Assembly: GCA_013396655.1 (NCBI GenBank)
Contig: WBMV01008590.1
Coordinates: forward strand, 1 to 64,000
DNA from: Campylorhamphus procurvoides
Taxonomy: Eukaryota; Chordata; Aves; Passeriformes; Dendrocolaptidae
Reading direction: 5' to 3'
DNA length: 64,000 bases
The notes beneath the pieces were generated by a model, which saw nothing but the letters and a program-made list of their open reading frames with translations, was not told the DNA's origin and made no database searches. Shown piece after piece: positions 35,371 to 48,171 of this stretch; position 1 is the first letter of the stretch, and each line of letters starts with the position of its first letter. A program made the position numbers and the translations under genes.

Positions 35371-38300
35371 TGGCTGAGTTTAAGGCCATTTCTTCCTTCT
35401 GTTGCAGCTTTGTACTTACCTTCAGTAAGGATTCTTGAGTGACAGTGACAACAGAACCTAGTTGGAAAACATGATTTGTCAGTGCCTTGAACAGTTTGCT
35501 GTTCCTGTGATGCGTGATATGGGCACACAACAAAGAAACAGGGAAGGTTGTAAGTGAATAAGCACGCAGTCTTTGTCCCAGAAAAGAACAAACAACTCTC
35601 AACAGAGTGAAAAACAATCCCTCATGTTATCATCTCTGTTCTATCATTCATTTGATCCAAATCAGAACCTCTCCAGGGGTTCTACCATATGCTTGCAAAT
35701 GTACTGGGTTTTTGTATTAAAAGCCATTACTCTCTATTGACAAAACCATGTACTAACATAACAAGAAGCTCATGAATTTACGAAGTTCAGAAATAATCAC
35801 AATATGAGACACTAGTGCATCAATATTTATAAGAACTCAAACCATTCTTGCAAGTATGTTTCCACTCTTCTTACTTCAACCATCTCTCCCCTGGAGCAAG
35901 GCAGGTCTTCCATCTGTTGCATCAATTTCACTGTAAATAATGGGAATTATATTACTTCCCCATCTCAATAAAGGTCTTAAAGAGCTACAAAGGAAATATT
36001 TGTATTAATGGAGGCTGTTACTACCAAATAAAAATATTAAAAGAAATTGCTTCTTATTTTTATTGGTTCCATTTCCTGTCAGAACACCAAATATTTGTAT
36101 CCCACACAGTATTAGAAAAGATATCTTTTATTTTTCCATAGCAGAAGCCATAAGCCCTAATTGATTCCTGGTCCCAGCGAATAGCATCAAGTTGGCTAAG
36201 TGTAGAAAACAAAAGAGTGTACTGTAGCTGAGATCAATACAGCTTGCTTTTGAACTCCACAACTCTCTGGCTACATATGCTGATAAATAGACAGTACTGC
36301 CCCTCAGCTACACACCATTAGCTATGCTTTCCCTCAAAGTGTCACAAAGTAAGTGGTATACCTAGCATTATTTAAAAAACAACAAGAAGGTTTGTCATTC
36401 TGCTCAGCTAAGGACACTTGGCTGGCATCTGCATTAGCTACAAATGCTATTAGTAGCTCATTTATCTTGATTATTATTCTTCACACAAGTCAGCAGTGGC
36501 TTTGCAAGTATTTGTAAAAGCAGCAAAAAAACTTACTTTAAATTTGAAATGTACCACTCTCAAAAAATGAAGCAGCTTGAAAAGAAAATAAACAGATTTA
36601 CTGCAAACAAAACAAATATACTAAAGTAACAGAGCTGAGCTTAAAGTGTTATAGTATGACATCAAAATACTGAACTGTGCTTTCAAAAGCTTGGTAAAGT
36701 GTACTTTCAGATGTTAATCTTTTAAAACTACTTTGGCATTTTTCCCACAAACAAAAGTGTGACTGCAATAACCAAGTTCCAGACACTGTATTCTTTTTTT
36801 TTCCAGGTTAGTACAATCTTCTCAAGGCATCTAAGGCATAGTCATTAGTTTCACAATAAGATAACTGAAAAGAAATTCAGTTCACCTTCACAAAATAAGA
36901 AAAAGAGTTCAAAGATCAGAAATGTAACGGCAAGTCCTTCAAAGGACGTGTATACAAGGCTGTATATACGGAGAGCTCACTAGGAACTCATCTTCCCCTC
37001 CTTTTCCCATTCCCTCTTTGATCTCAAGCTAAACATCAGAACCCAGCTTTTAAAAAGACTTGAAGTGCCTTTCATTTTCTCTCAGCTGCCTGAGGAGCAA
37101 CAACTCCCACATCTTACATGAAATAATTTATTTCTGCCTAAAAATAACTTTAGTTTCAAATGCCCCCTGCAAAGAGGTTGAAATAATTTATCCTCAACTC
37201 TGTGAAGACAAAAGAAGGAAATTGCATGGGTAAGCTCTACCTCCAGCAGGGAAAAAGGCAGAGGAGTCATTACAGATCTGGCTGGAGCAGTAATGGAACA
37301 TTTCGTGTTTGTCACTTCCGTAAGAAGGAGGTACAGTTCAATGTGGCAACCTTTCGACTCCTCGCACACAGATCATTAACATTAGGCTGAGCTGAACTTT
37401 TATTAGGTATGATCTAGAAATTCTTACCTTTCAGGTGTTTTCTGGGTTTCCCCAGCACCACCTCCTTACTTCCTGTAAATGCTGAGAGCTGTGGGACTTT
37501 TTGCTCATTTAAACTATTAATTCTTTTTTGCTTCTCAGGTAACATTGCTCAGGGTCAGGTGCATAGCATAAGCTTTTGCTTTCAATTTTAATTTCAAGAT
37601 TAATTTAACAGGTAAGATCTGGAGGTTTCATTGTCCACAGACACACCTTTCTTTGCTCATTCTTCTTCATGTCATAGCACAAGTCAGGATGGAGAACAGC
37701 TAGAGGTGATAAACAAATCTTCAAGCACAAATTCAGACCAGTTAACCAACCAAGGGTCATATTCTCATGTGCAAAACTACTGCTTTGTGGTTTTCAGGGC
37801 AGTAGATGCATGAGACATTTCACCGCTGATGTTTGGCTGGGTGGACCGAGAGAATACAATCTCTCCAGTTACTTACATATTCCATTATGACAGCATGTCT
37901 GGTGAAAAGAAACTTTCCACCTCCAAAAATGCTGACATCCAAAACAGTACAGAGCTTTCAATTCCAATTTCAAATGTTTTAGTACATTTTTCTTCCAAAG
38001 GTCTCTTCACTGCAAAATCAATAGGGTTGAATGCAGATGCCTGACGTGACTTGACAACATGAAATTTCTTGTTTGCTAGCAAACAATAAGGCAGGACTCT
38101 TGAATAGTTACATGATGCAATTTTTAAATATTTAAAACTGATAGAGATCCAGGTTTTGTCATGATTGATGCTGCAAATATGAGGATATGCAAAATGTTTT
38201 GACATTTCTAGCTTAAGCCCCATTACACATCCCGTGTGCTTTCTCTCTGAGGTGCATTTTGGCATGAAAGGTTCTCTTCCCAGCCAGGAGCCAGATGGAC

Positions 38301-40469
38301 CGCTCCATGAGCCTTCACACTGTAAATAAAGTTTGGCCCTGAAAAGACTAATGATTGTAACAGGGACCCTGTTGCAGCAACAGATAATAAAAAAAAAAGG
38401 ATACATGTTGGTTTGAAGCTGTGATTTTATTAGATGCTTAGGCTGTCCTTTTGATTCCATATGAAAAGTATCTCACATAAACAGGTAATATGGTTTGAAT
38501 ACGCCAGTACCAGATTCTATGTGTGAAGACTTGCTAAATGGTTGTCTGTATAGCAACATCAGAAAGAACAGCCTTACTCATGAGAGCAAACTCACTTGGA
38601 AACCCATACTAACTGACCCTGGCTTGATCTTGCCCTTCTTGTAGCATGAGCCTTGAAACATCTGCACTGCTAAAGGAAACACAATCTGCAGCACAAGGAC
38701 CATCCCACAGTGGGAAGAACATGATATCTTTTAGCCTCTAGATTTTGTGCCAGCTGTCCTACCTGGCACAGTTTTGAATGTTAGCACTAGAAAAAGTGCT
38801 TCCCTAAGACTGAAGAGTAGAACAGGCTGGCACTGCGGGGGAGATGGGGGGATTAGGAGAACCCCAAACAACCTTTAGGTACTATCACTTTGAAGATGAC
38901 TGTGATCCATGTATCTACAGAGACCCAGCCATGAAACTGAAGACTATAACTTTCTTCTTCCTACTGCAGATTAAAGACAGTGACTCCAACTCAGTTTTAG
39001 AAGAGTCACTTAAGCCTAACAAGAAAGCTGCCACAAATGCAAAGTGTTTTCATTTATCTGTAGCATTTAAAATTCTATTATCTTTTTTTGTTATATCTGC
39101 AGCAGCTATATAGAGAGGACAGTGTTAAAGCTACTACACAATGTAATTCAGTACAAGTAGTTTACTGTTAACATATAACCTTGATATTCAGAAAAAAACC
39201 CTTCAAAATCATTATCATTTATTTAAACACTTATGAGGAATTGTTAGACATGCAAGTCCCACATAATGAAAAATATAATTTATAGTAACTTTTCTTAAAA
39301 ATAGGAAGTAATTTTTCAAAACAAGTGTTCCCAACTCACACTCTTTAGAACCACTTAACAGTGTTTATTTGTCTAGGGGTTTTTTTGTTGTTGTTGTTGG
39401 TTTTTGGGGTTTTTTTTGTAATGTGATCATAAAAGATGACCAATTGCCATGCTTTAAATAGAAGCATTCTACATTACCATACAGGAACCCATATGTTTAT
39501 GATGCATTTCATGTATGCACAGTAGCAAATTGTGTTGGTACTGGTGGCTTTGACAATCATTTTAACAACACTGGAAAACTGTAGAGTTCTCAAATGCTGG
39601 GGACTTTTTTTCTTTTCCTTTCAGTTACTTTAGCTTCCCATTTTAAAAAACAATGACACATACGAAGAATAAATGCAATGGTTTTAATGTGTCTCACTGC
39701 TTTTCAGTATAAAAAAAATTTCTATCAGAGTCCTACAGCCAGTTTTTGACCAAGACAAGAAATTTAAAGATGAGAAAGCAGCTTAATATCATTAAAGCCA
39801 ACCATGTGATTACATCAGGAGTGGATGCAGACTAGGGCTGTTGTGGAAAGATGGGTAGCTTGTGAAAATGGACTCCTTATTAAACAGGCAACAATGGTAT
39901 CAACAGCTTAATTGCCCAGGCCCACCCCGAAGTTGATCTCTGAGGGAGCAGAAGTAACAGGAGGGGAGGAAACCCTCTCAGCTCAGGCAAGACAGCAGCC
40001 ACTGTCCCAGCCTGCAGGTTGCAGTGGTCACAGTCCTTGCTGTGTTTGATCCTGCCTGTGTACAAATCCTCTCTAAGCTATGCTAACGTGGAGTTGAACA
40101 GAGACGTTATGGTCTCTGCAGGGTTCCAGCACTTCAGCCTTTTGGCATTTGACAGCTGGGGGACTGTGAGTGCTCTGGAGAGTTGCGGGGAATGCTGGAA
40201 GGGCCAAATTATGGTCTAATCAAGAGAAGTGGGCAGTTCCTTTCCTGCTGTTCCATTCCCTGTCCCCCTGCTATTCCCATGCAGTTATGATACTAATAAT
40301 ATGTGAGGAGAGAATTTCAAGTCACTGCTGAAGATATCATGCCAAACTTGAATACCTGAATAATACACACTTCTGTTAAGAATCCTGTATGCAACATCAC
40401 TGGGGTGTTTTCTTCATAGCAACCCCTGGATTTTGAAGCAAGAATTTGCCTGAGTGATTACCTCTCTTT
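35371..40469. other. no recognisable gene or element
   Basis: The sequence is A+T-rich. A 191-codon minus-strand frame (37885-38460) is the longest in this stretch, but it shows no domain, no compositional signal of coding and no supporting splice sites. A GTT-rich run occurs near 39385-39410. Confidence 0.45.
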
Positions 40470-40845
40470 GCCAGTGGCACCTGAAAGAAATACCATTCAG
40501 TTTTGCAGAGAAGAGGTAGCAGTTTCTTCAGAAGAATCACCTGGCATAGGTGCAGATCAATTGAAACTAAGCACTAGATCTATTTTGAAAGGTTTCAAAC
40601 CGGTTTCTGAGGTGTCAAAGGGATGCACAAATTGTTGTAGGAGAAGCAAGTGGAATGAAAAACAAACTGCTTCTCGGGTATGTAGAGATGCTGAGACTTC
40701 AAGATGTAGAAACTTCAAGTGCCAAAGTGACCGAGGCTGTAAAATAATCTCTCTCGGAAAAGAGAGATCTGTTGGAGAAATGAAAACAAACACAGAACAT
40801 GAAATAATCCTGGAAGCAGACTGGAGGAAATACTCTGAGCTATAA
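40468..40845 (+). CDS. 125-codon open frame, probably not a gene
   Basis: The frame starts at an ATG two bases before the repeated unit and encodes about 125 residues, with eight or so cysteines in the second half. Only its first 49 codons are present in the downstream repeat copy. There is no signal peptide, membrane segment or recognisable domain. It could be a chance frame or a piece of an unclassified repeat. I list it because it spans the duplication, not because it looks like a gene. Confidence 0.12.
   Translation: MPVAPERNTIQFCREEVAVSSEESPGIGADQLKLSTRSILKGFKPVSEVSKGCTNCCRRSKWNEKQTASRVCRDAETSRCRNFKCQSDRGCKIISLGKERSVGEMKTNTEHEIILEADWRKYSEL
40470..40615 (+). repeat. local direct repeat, copy 1
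   Basis: The segment starting GCCAGTGGCACCTGAAAGAA recurs exactly 1,011 bp downstream. The best-matched 141 bases differ at ten positions, about 93% identity. It is open on the plus strand as part of a 125-codon frame at 40468-40845 that is Cys-rich beyond the repeat (KGCTNCC and SRCRNFKCQSDRGCK). I recognise no family for the repeat. Confidence 0.85.
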
Positions 40846-41480
40846 AACACTGAGAGCAAAACTGCATTTGTCTCTCATTATAGGCTTGGACAGAATACAA
40901 TTTTTCTCTGTCATTTTGAAGTGAGAGGGGAAGAATTGCATGGCAGCAGGCCTAAAGAGACAAAGGCTCTTCCCTATTGAGATTTATAGTTAATTCTGAG
41001 AGATGACAATACTTTTAACTGACAAAATCAATGTAGCTGCGGGTCTGGTAGATAAAACTGCTGCTTCTTTTGGTAGTTGAACCCTTCTAAGTAGAACAAC
41101 ATTTTCTTTTGAGGAATGTAAGTTTACAAAGGAACACCAGCGGTGTATGTAGAAGTTTTGTTTCCAGGCTGCAAGGCTGCTGCCTGAGTTCCAAACAGTC
41201 TTAGTGCTTCTGGTGTGACAAGTTTACCCTCCAATACTTGAACGTGGCCAACTATCCATGAAGCCATGGAGGGTACTGGGATTAGTGATGTAAACATGAA
41301 GAGAAGGCTTTGTTTTAATTGCTTGTGATGGCACAAATCAAGTAACCCAGAATAACTGTATTTAGATTACCTTCTTGCCCCCATTTTCTTTGAAAGATTG
41401 AAAGGGCATTAACTCAGTGGTTTTAAAAATCCAACTTGACATATATCCTGAATACATTGCATGTTACTGTAGTGTCCTCA

Positions 41481-41626
41481 GCCAGTGGCACCTGAAAGAA
41501 ATACCATTCAGTTTTGCAGAGAAGAGGTGGCAATTTCTTCTGAAGCATCACCTGGCATAGGTGCAGACCAATTGAAACTAAGCACTATATATATTTTGAC
41601 TGGTTTCAAACCAGTTTCTGACATGT
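41481..41626 (+). repeat. local direct repeat, copy 2
   Basis: This is the second copy of the 40470 unit. The corresponding frame stays open through the unit and stops at a TAA just after it. Codon comparison by eye gives about four silent and seven or eight amino-acid-changing differences, so there is no sign of protein-level constraint. Confidence 0.85.
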
Positions 41627-44600
41627 AAAATTCAAGAACTCCTATGCATACTACGTATTGATCAGCTGTCTCTGGTTTCTCTGATAACAATAGTGACTTA
41701 AGTAGGAGAGGTGGTAGGAGTTCTTTGGGAACTACTGTGGTGCGGTTTTCAGTAACATTTATCTCTCCATTAGTCTGTCTTGAGGACTTTGGTAATGCTC
41801 TGCCCTCCTTTTCTTCTCTTTTAAACTGGCAAGAGAATTACTAGATGGAGCAAATACCTAGCTGTTGGATTCCTTTCTTGGTTTCTTATGGGGAGAAGGA
41901 ATCCCTTACCTAAGAAATTCACCCCGCTAACTGAATTTTAATAAAGCTTTCACCACTCCCAAATAAATAACAGTCTTTTTCAACTGAAAATGATAAAAAA
42001 ATTTTGAATTGCTCTAGCAATGAAAAATCTTGGTCTCTGGCTCCTTGGATACTGTGGAATGGAAATGAGGGTGAAATGTCTGCTCCTGGAACTAAAAATT
42101 AAGTAGGTACTGGTACCAGTTGCTAGATTGGGTAAAAATAAACCTGTCTTTTATTAAGGGCAGTGCATAGTAATTATTTCTCATTATCTTATCTATAAGT
42201 GTTCTTAATTTTATTTTGTCACCACTATTACATCATAGTGAATTTGGGGACTCTTTACCTACTTAGGAAAATGTCATCTCTTAGTCAAGAGTCTTATCTT
42301 GCTACAAGGAGAAAAGTATGGTGAGATAAAAGTCGGAGGGAATCTGGATGAATCTATCTCAGTGGGGCTGAGTGTCACAGTGCAGTGACAAGGGCACAAC
42401 AAGATGTTAAACCATGTAAAACAAGGCTGCTGGGATACTGGCTTTGCATTTTAGGTGACCAGTATTTAAAGTGGGAAGCCAAGTTTCAAGATAGTAAGAT
42501 CTGTCCCAAAAGAATGCCCAGTCCTTCCCCTCCAACGTATGAATGACTGAACAAGCGCCATTTGAGAAATGGCAGCTTCCAAAAGCACATTCTTCCCAGA
42601 AGACTTTGCTAGCTCATCAATTCAAATAAGGGACTACCTAATACAGCAACTTAACACTGCCTCCAAAACCAACAACTTCAACTTATTTATTTGCTCTGCA
42701 TTTCCCTTACACGTAAGAAGACTTTCAGGGCATGGATAGGCAATAAGCATAAGTGTATGTATAAAACAAAGCAACTAATACTATTATGCCAATTTTAGAA
42801 CAGCTTCCTGAGCCCCTAGACACTGTGGCCTTTGGCAGCTAACCTTAGGCATAAACAGCAAGAAAATTCTACACATAAGGCTGAAATTCTTCAATAGCAT
42901 AATAGCTTTTAAAATGTAGCCCTTAAAAGCTTTTTTGCATGATTTCCAGAAGTGTAGGTACAAGAGATTATTTGAAACCTACACTGTGAGCTATATGATT
43001 TCTAAATATAACTAATCATCTCTGTGGGTTGTTGTGGCTTTTATAAACATACTGCTTCTGTCACTTTCAAACTAATACTAATATTTAATAATTGTATCTG
43101 TGTTTGTAGCCTACAGTAAACATTAGACAGTTAGTTTAGCTCTCTTTAGCTAGACCTGTGTAAATCTTATTATCTTGTATATGACTTGACTGAAAATAAG
43201 TATAGACAGTTAACACCATGGCACAGTCAACATGTAATAGCTAGTTAAAACTCTGATAGCATGACACTGTTTCAGTCCTTCTAGATTGTTTGGAATAACT
43301 TGTGAAATCTACTGAAGATCTCCTCAGTAAAATAAAATAAAATAATAAAATAGAATAAAATAAAGATATTTCTGCTTAGAAAATCTGGGAGACAAGTATC
43401 CAGCATTTTCAAAAATGCAATGCTTTGTAGATAATCAACACTGGGAACTGGCACCTCTTGGAACTTCTGGCTTTAAGCCTTGGGTTCAATTTGAGACAAA
43501 TGATTGTGTTCACTGAACAGTCACTATATCTAGGTGAACGTCTGCATCCAGTGTGTGCTTGTCCTACTTAAAAATGTCAGCTAGAAAGAAGATGGATGAT
43601 TAGCCTACCCTGTTTATATTTCACCATTAAAGGCACAAAAGGAATACACATTAATCACTGACCTGATACAAAGTCTGGCATTGCATCTGAAAGAGAAAAT
43701 CATTATTTTAATTGGAACTAATGGCTTGTGGCCATGATAACTCATGGCAGGACACAATATTCATGTCACTTTGTCTGGTGACAGAATATCTTATGCCCAC
43801 TTGCTCACAGTCTGCCACAGTGTCAGCTGAAGTGTCTGTCTTCAGGCCAGATGTACAAAAAAGGCTTTGTTGCCTTTCATCCTTAAAAGATAGATTTGAA
43901 GTTTTTTACCTAATGTCACCTTAAAGTGACAAACCCAAGGACATGCCAGAACTACTCTTGTCAATGCTTAATCAAGAGCCAGTAATTACCTCTGTGCATT
44001 TATTCCTCTTTTGTATTTTGTACCAAGTGTGTTCATGTCAGTGTTGAGAATAAGTAGATGGATGTTTCACCCAGTAAAATGTTCCTCAAAGAAGGAAAAA
44101 TGAGGAAGAGAATTTTACTCCTGCCACTGAGTTAAGTGCCATGGGTGATGTTGTCTACTAAATAACACTAACATATCCAAAGAGAGAAAATAATGATTAT
44201 ACTCAAAGTTAAATCTGAAAAATTCAGAAGTTGTTAATGCTTATGTATTGTGTTTTTTTGTTATTTCTGGAATTCACAGAGTTCCAAAACAGAGATTGTT
44301 ATAACTCTTAACAGATATCATGGTTTATTATGCTGAGAACTAGAATCTGAACTGACATCTGATTTGGAATCTTGACTGTAATCTTCTCAAGATAGTAGAG
44401 ATATCTTCATGCCATAGCAAAAAGAAATCCATGAATAATAATCTTGGCTTTGCCCTAATGCCCTTCAGAGTCATCACTTTAAATTCCTCCTACATCAGTT
44501 CAGGCTTCAAGTTCAGAGCACTCGAACATAACAGTACAGTCCCACTAGAGGCTATGGAGTAGTGTATTGATCAGTCTTCTCCCTAGAGCTGCTTCAACTC

Positions 44601-47600
44601 CTTTAAGCTATCTCTTTATTTATTTTTTTTAACAAACCTTAGGTAATAGGCCTAGGATCAAGCAATTTATTTAAAATTCACTGTTCTACAGGACATTTTT
44701 GTAATTAGCTGCATTTCCCAGCAACTCAGTTGTACAATTACTATACTTATCTTAAAACCTAAAATTTTTTTTTCTGTTCTCCAGTTTCTTACCTAAACAA
44801 TTACCAAATGCTGAGTTATGCTTGCAAATAAAAAAAAAAAGCCCACTAGACTTTTGAGCTGTATCGCAGTGTAGCTATTTGTCCATTAGTGAGCCAGAAA
44901 ATGTTAATTTCCAAGGTGGCACATAATAAAATTAATCAACTTTTACAGATATCATAATTTAAAAAAGAATATTTCACATTACAACTTCAAAATCACCAGC
45001 TCCTATTGACATCATACTGTAAACCAACACTCATATTTCAGCATAAATGCCAGCAGTCTCTTTTTTCTTCAAACTCTTCTATTGACACTTCAAAGTAATT
45101 GATCTGTGCCTCATCATAATCTACCATATCATATTCTTCTGCATGTGCCCAAATCAATGTCAAATTAATCATTACGATTGGTTTTGCATCACATTTTTCT
45201 TTTTTATTTCAAGATACAAAGGCAGTATTTCTCATGTGCCTCGAAAACAACATTTCCATATACTCCATCTCAGATGATTTCCAATTGAAATCCATTTTTT
45301 CCCCTTCCTGTCCTGTGAAATCAAATCTGCATACACATTGTTATATTTGAAATAGACATGACCAATTTTTCCAGTGGGAATTGAGAATCTTATTTAAGCT
45401 AGTGCAATAATCCAAAATTTCTGCAAACCTATTCCAAAGTGTTCTTTTCTTTTTTTTTTTTAATCTTGAAAATGAAAGATCTATCCTAAATTTATTTTCC
45501 AGTAGTGAACCATGGCATGCAAAATCTGGTCTTTAGCTCAAGGACACACTGACTTCAATGAGGCTTGGATTCTTATTTAAAAATTATCCTGTCCTGGGAC
45601 TCCTTAAGTTTTGAGTAGTAACACCTTTTCATAGGAGGTGTCCAGCCTCTTATTCTTAGCACTTACTGTTCCCAAGTGTTCTACAAAGAATTTTTTTCTG
45701 AAAATGGATCTTCTTGATCTTATACCGTCAGTGTCTTTAGTAGTCATATATGACCCTGGAATATGACCAAGGGCAGTAGGAGAAGAAATTCAGTATATCA
45801 ACATCACAGAGTTCTCTGAAAAATTACTCTCTAGACCACTTGCAGCAGAAATTACAATAGATCTTGTAAATATATCTCTTGTGTATAATTCTCTGCTTAG
45901 GCAAGTTTTCACTGTGGATCGAATTGTGGTCCATGAGAGGACATTATCACTAAACAAAAAATAAACCTTAAGAAATTATGATGCTTTGTGAAATAGTAGA
46001 GGCATGGGGGAAGTTATTGACTATTCTAAAATGAATGCAGGAACAGTCTGTGCTAAATTCATTCACCTTCCCAGAGATCATTGTGGGATGACAGCTTTGC
46101 TAACAGGGCATTTCTAGGCAGAGGCATGGTCTGCCCTAATAGAGCCATTATGAAAATAAATGATTCTCTTTATCCCTTCTCAACGGAAATAAGGGCTTAT
46201 GAAGCTGCATTTTGAGATAGTCTGCAGTGGTACATATGGTCTTCTTCTTGATTTGTTTCAAAGACAAATAACTCTGAGAAGTTCCATTTAAAAAGTAATA
46301 AAGATCATACTAGGCTTAAATCTAGGGTATGCTAAGCTTACTGTTTTAAAGAAAACTTATCAGAGAAGTTACTTTTTTCTGTCCTCTTCTATAGTTAAAT
46401 AAATTAACGTGAAGCCTGATTTTTAAGAAAGCTTGAAAATACCATCACATTCCTCATGAGTCTTACTCATTTTCTTAGAAAATGAAATGTGAACACAAGA
46501 TTCTGAGAGCCGTGATAGTCCAGCCATGTTTGATTTTGACAACTGTTTAAAATAATTAGAATTGGAGAGATTATTCCTATGGAAAAGCTAAATTCAAGAG
46601 TACATGCCCTTTTTCTCTACTTTATATACTACAATTTATATATATGTACAGTTTTGTGTGTGCTGTCTAGCAATAATAGCTGTAACTTCTAAGGTTCCAA
46701 ATGACAGCCTTTAAAATTATAAAAATGCTTAAGAAAAGCCTTTAATGCCAATAAATGTTGAAGTCTTGTATCTCTGAAATACTCAATCTTAGTTGCCTGT
46801 CATCCATCCATGGCCCTTGTCCCTGTAGATGTATTGCCTGTACATTCTGCAGCTGCTTTTCAACCTCAGACTGAGAGAGGTTGCTGTGGGGCCTGTCTAC
46901 AAATGCATACTGTTAGAAGATGTGTACTAGCACTCTGCCTCTTAAACATGTTCTGCTGTATGTTGAAGAATTAACAGAACATAAATACAGGAGGCTAGTC
47001 CTAACGGAAAAGATTGTTTAAGTAGCCAAAACCTGAGAAGGTTTAACAAGAAGGAATCCACAAACCCATTAAAATGAAACACTATTTAATTCGCTACTAA
47101 ACATTACTAATTTTGCTCTTTAATTTACTAGTAAGTGGAAGGGGGACCCAACTGTCAGGAACAGAGATAGTGTTGGCATGAAAATGACATGGATGCCAAT
47201 GAATTTGGGGGAAAATGTACTGTCACAGATTTGACCAGTACAATTATGTCAACTTAGAGAAGACTTTACAAGTGACAATTTCACACTTGGGTCAGTTCAG
47301 TCACTGGCTAAGCATCTTGACAAGATATGAAATGAAAGACAGTGATATGCTCTTTCGAGAGTACTATAGAGTAAAATGCTCATACCAGCTAGATTGTCAT
47401 TTGAAAAGCTTATGAGCAGGAGATATGAGTGGGTCAGCAGCAAAACTCATGGTGCCCTAACCTTAATGTAGATGTAAAAATGCAAAAAGTCAGTTTTAGG
47501 ACACTAAAGAAGGAACTACTCTCTCCAATAAGATATTCTTGTAATACAAAGTAATCTTCCTGATCTTAAACTTTTAATTTAATCCATATTCTGATGATCT

Positions 47601-47794
47601 GTAGGATAGAAATTGACAAGCTGTTTTCCCAGATCTCTAAACTGTCCTAATGACTTGGCATCCTGATCAAGACACCAATCCATATGTTTAATAATTCCTG
47701 CTCTTTCAATTCCCCAAGTTATATACAAAGAAATTGTACTCCATAAACCAGAGAGGACAAGTAACTAATTTCCATATAACAGCATAACATTTTT
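41627..47794. other. no recognisable gene; one simple repeat
   Basis: This is six kilobases of A+T-rich DNA with almost no open frames over 60 codons. An (AAAAT)n-like run lies at 43329-43364, with T or A runs near 44621, 44831 and 45450. No LINE or LTR signature is visible. Confidence 0.5.
43329..43364. repeat. AAAAT-type simple repeat
   Basis: Imperfect tandem AAAAT/AAT units. Confidence 0.8.
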
Positions 47795-47799
47795 AAACC

Positions 47800-48166
47800 T
47801 GTCTTAGTTCAAGAGAGAACTAAGATATTATGCTGGCCAAGAAATAATCTCTCTTCTTTAAATTTAGGAAAACAGAATTTTAATTAGGAAAGAAAAGAAA
47901 AAAAGAAATATATATATATATTAAAGGATAAGAGTTCTTAACCACCACTATATATATCCAGAGAAGAACCAAACAACAACAGAACAGTCTGNCAACCCCC
48001 TCTCTCCCCTGCTAGGGGAAAGATCCCAAACAAAGGACCGAGCCAGAGTAGTTAGTGTCTGCATATGCATGTCTTTTGTCTCTTTTGTTAGCCATCTTCA
48101 CTGAGGCTGGGGTGTTGGCTCCAAGCTATTTGGAAGGAATTTCAGCTTGGGTTTGAAACTGTAACA
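47800..48166 (-). mobile_element. solo LTR, internally deleted copy (same family as 25256)
   Basis: On the minus strand this starts TGTTACAGTTTCAAAC at 48166 and ends GAACTAAGACA at 47800. Perfect AAACC duplications flank it (47795-47799 and 48167-48171). Its 3' part is nearly identical to the copy at 25256-26138, with only about one difference over the last 140 bases. The 5' part is clearly more diverged, and about 515 bp of the middle is missing at the single N at 47992. The missing part includes the TATA region seen in the other copy. It has no internal retroviral sequence. Confidence 0.9.
47992..47992. other. undetermined base inside LTR
   Basis: A single N falls exactly where about 515 bp is absent relative to the other LTR copy. 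It may mark a collapsed assembly join rather than a true deletion. Confidence 0.7.
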
Positions 48167-48171
48167 AAACC

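Noticed and set aside
37885..38460. 191-codon minus-strand open frame
   Set aside because: It is the longest open stretch in ordinary sequence, but it has no domain, signal peptide or splice context, and chance frames of this size are possible across 64 kb.
25256..48166. A single provirus bounded by the two similar LTRs
   Set aside because: The LTRs are in opposite orientation, have different target duplications and are about 21.7 kb apart with no retroviral genes between them.
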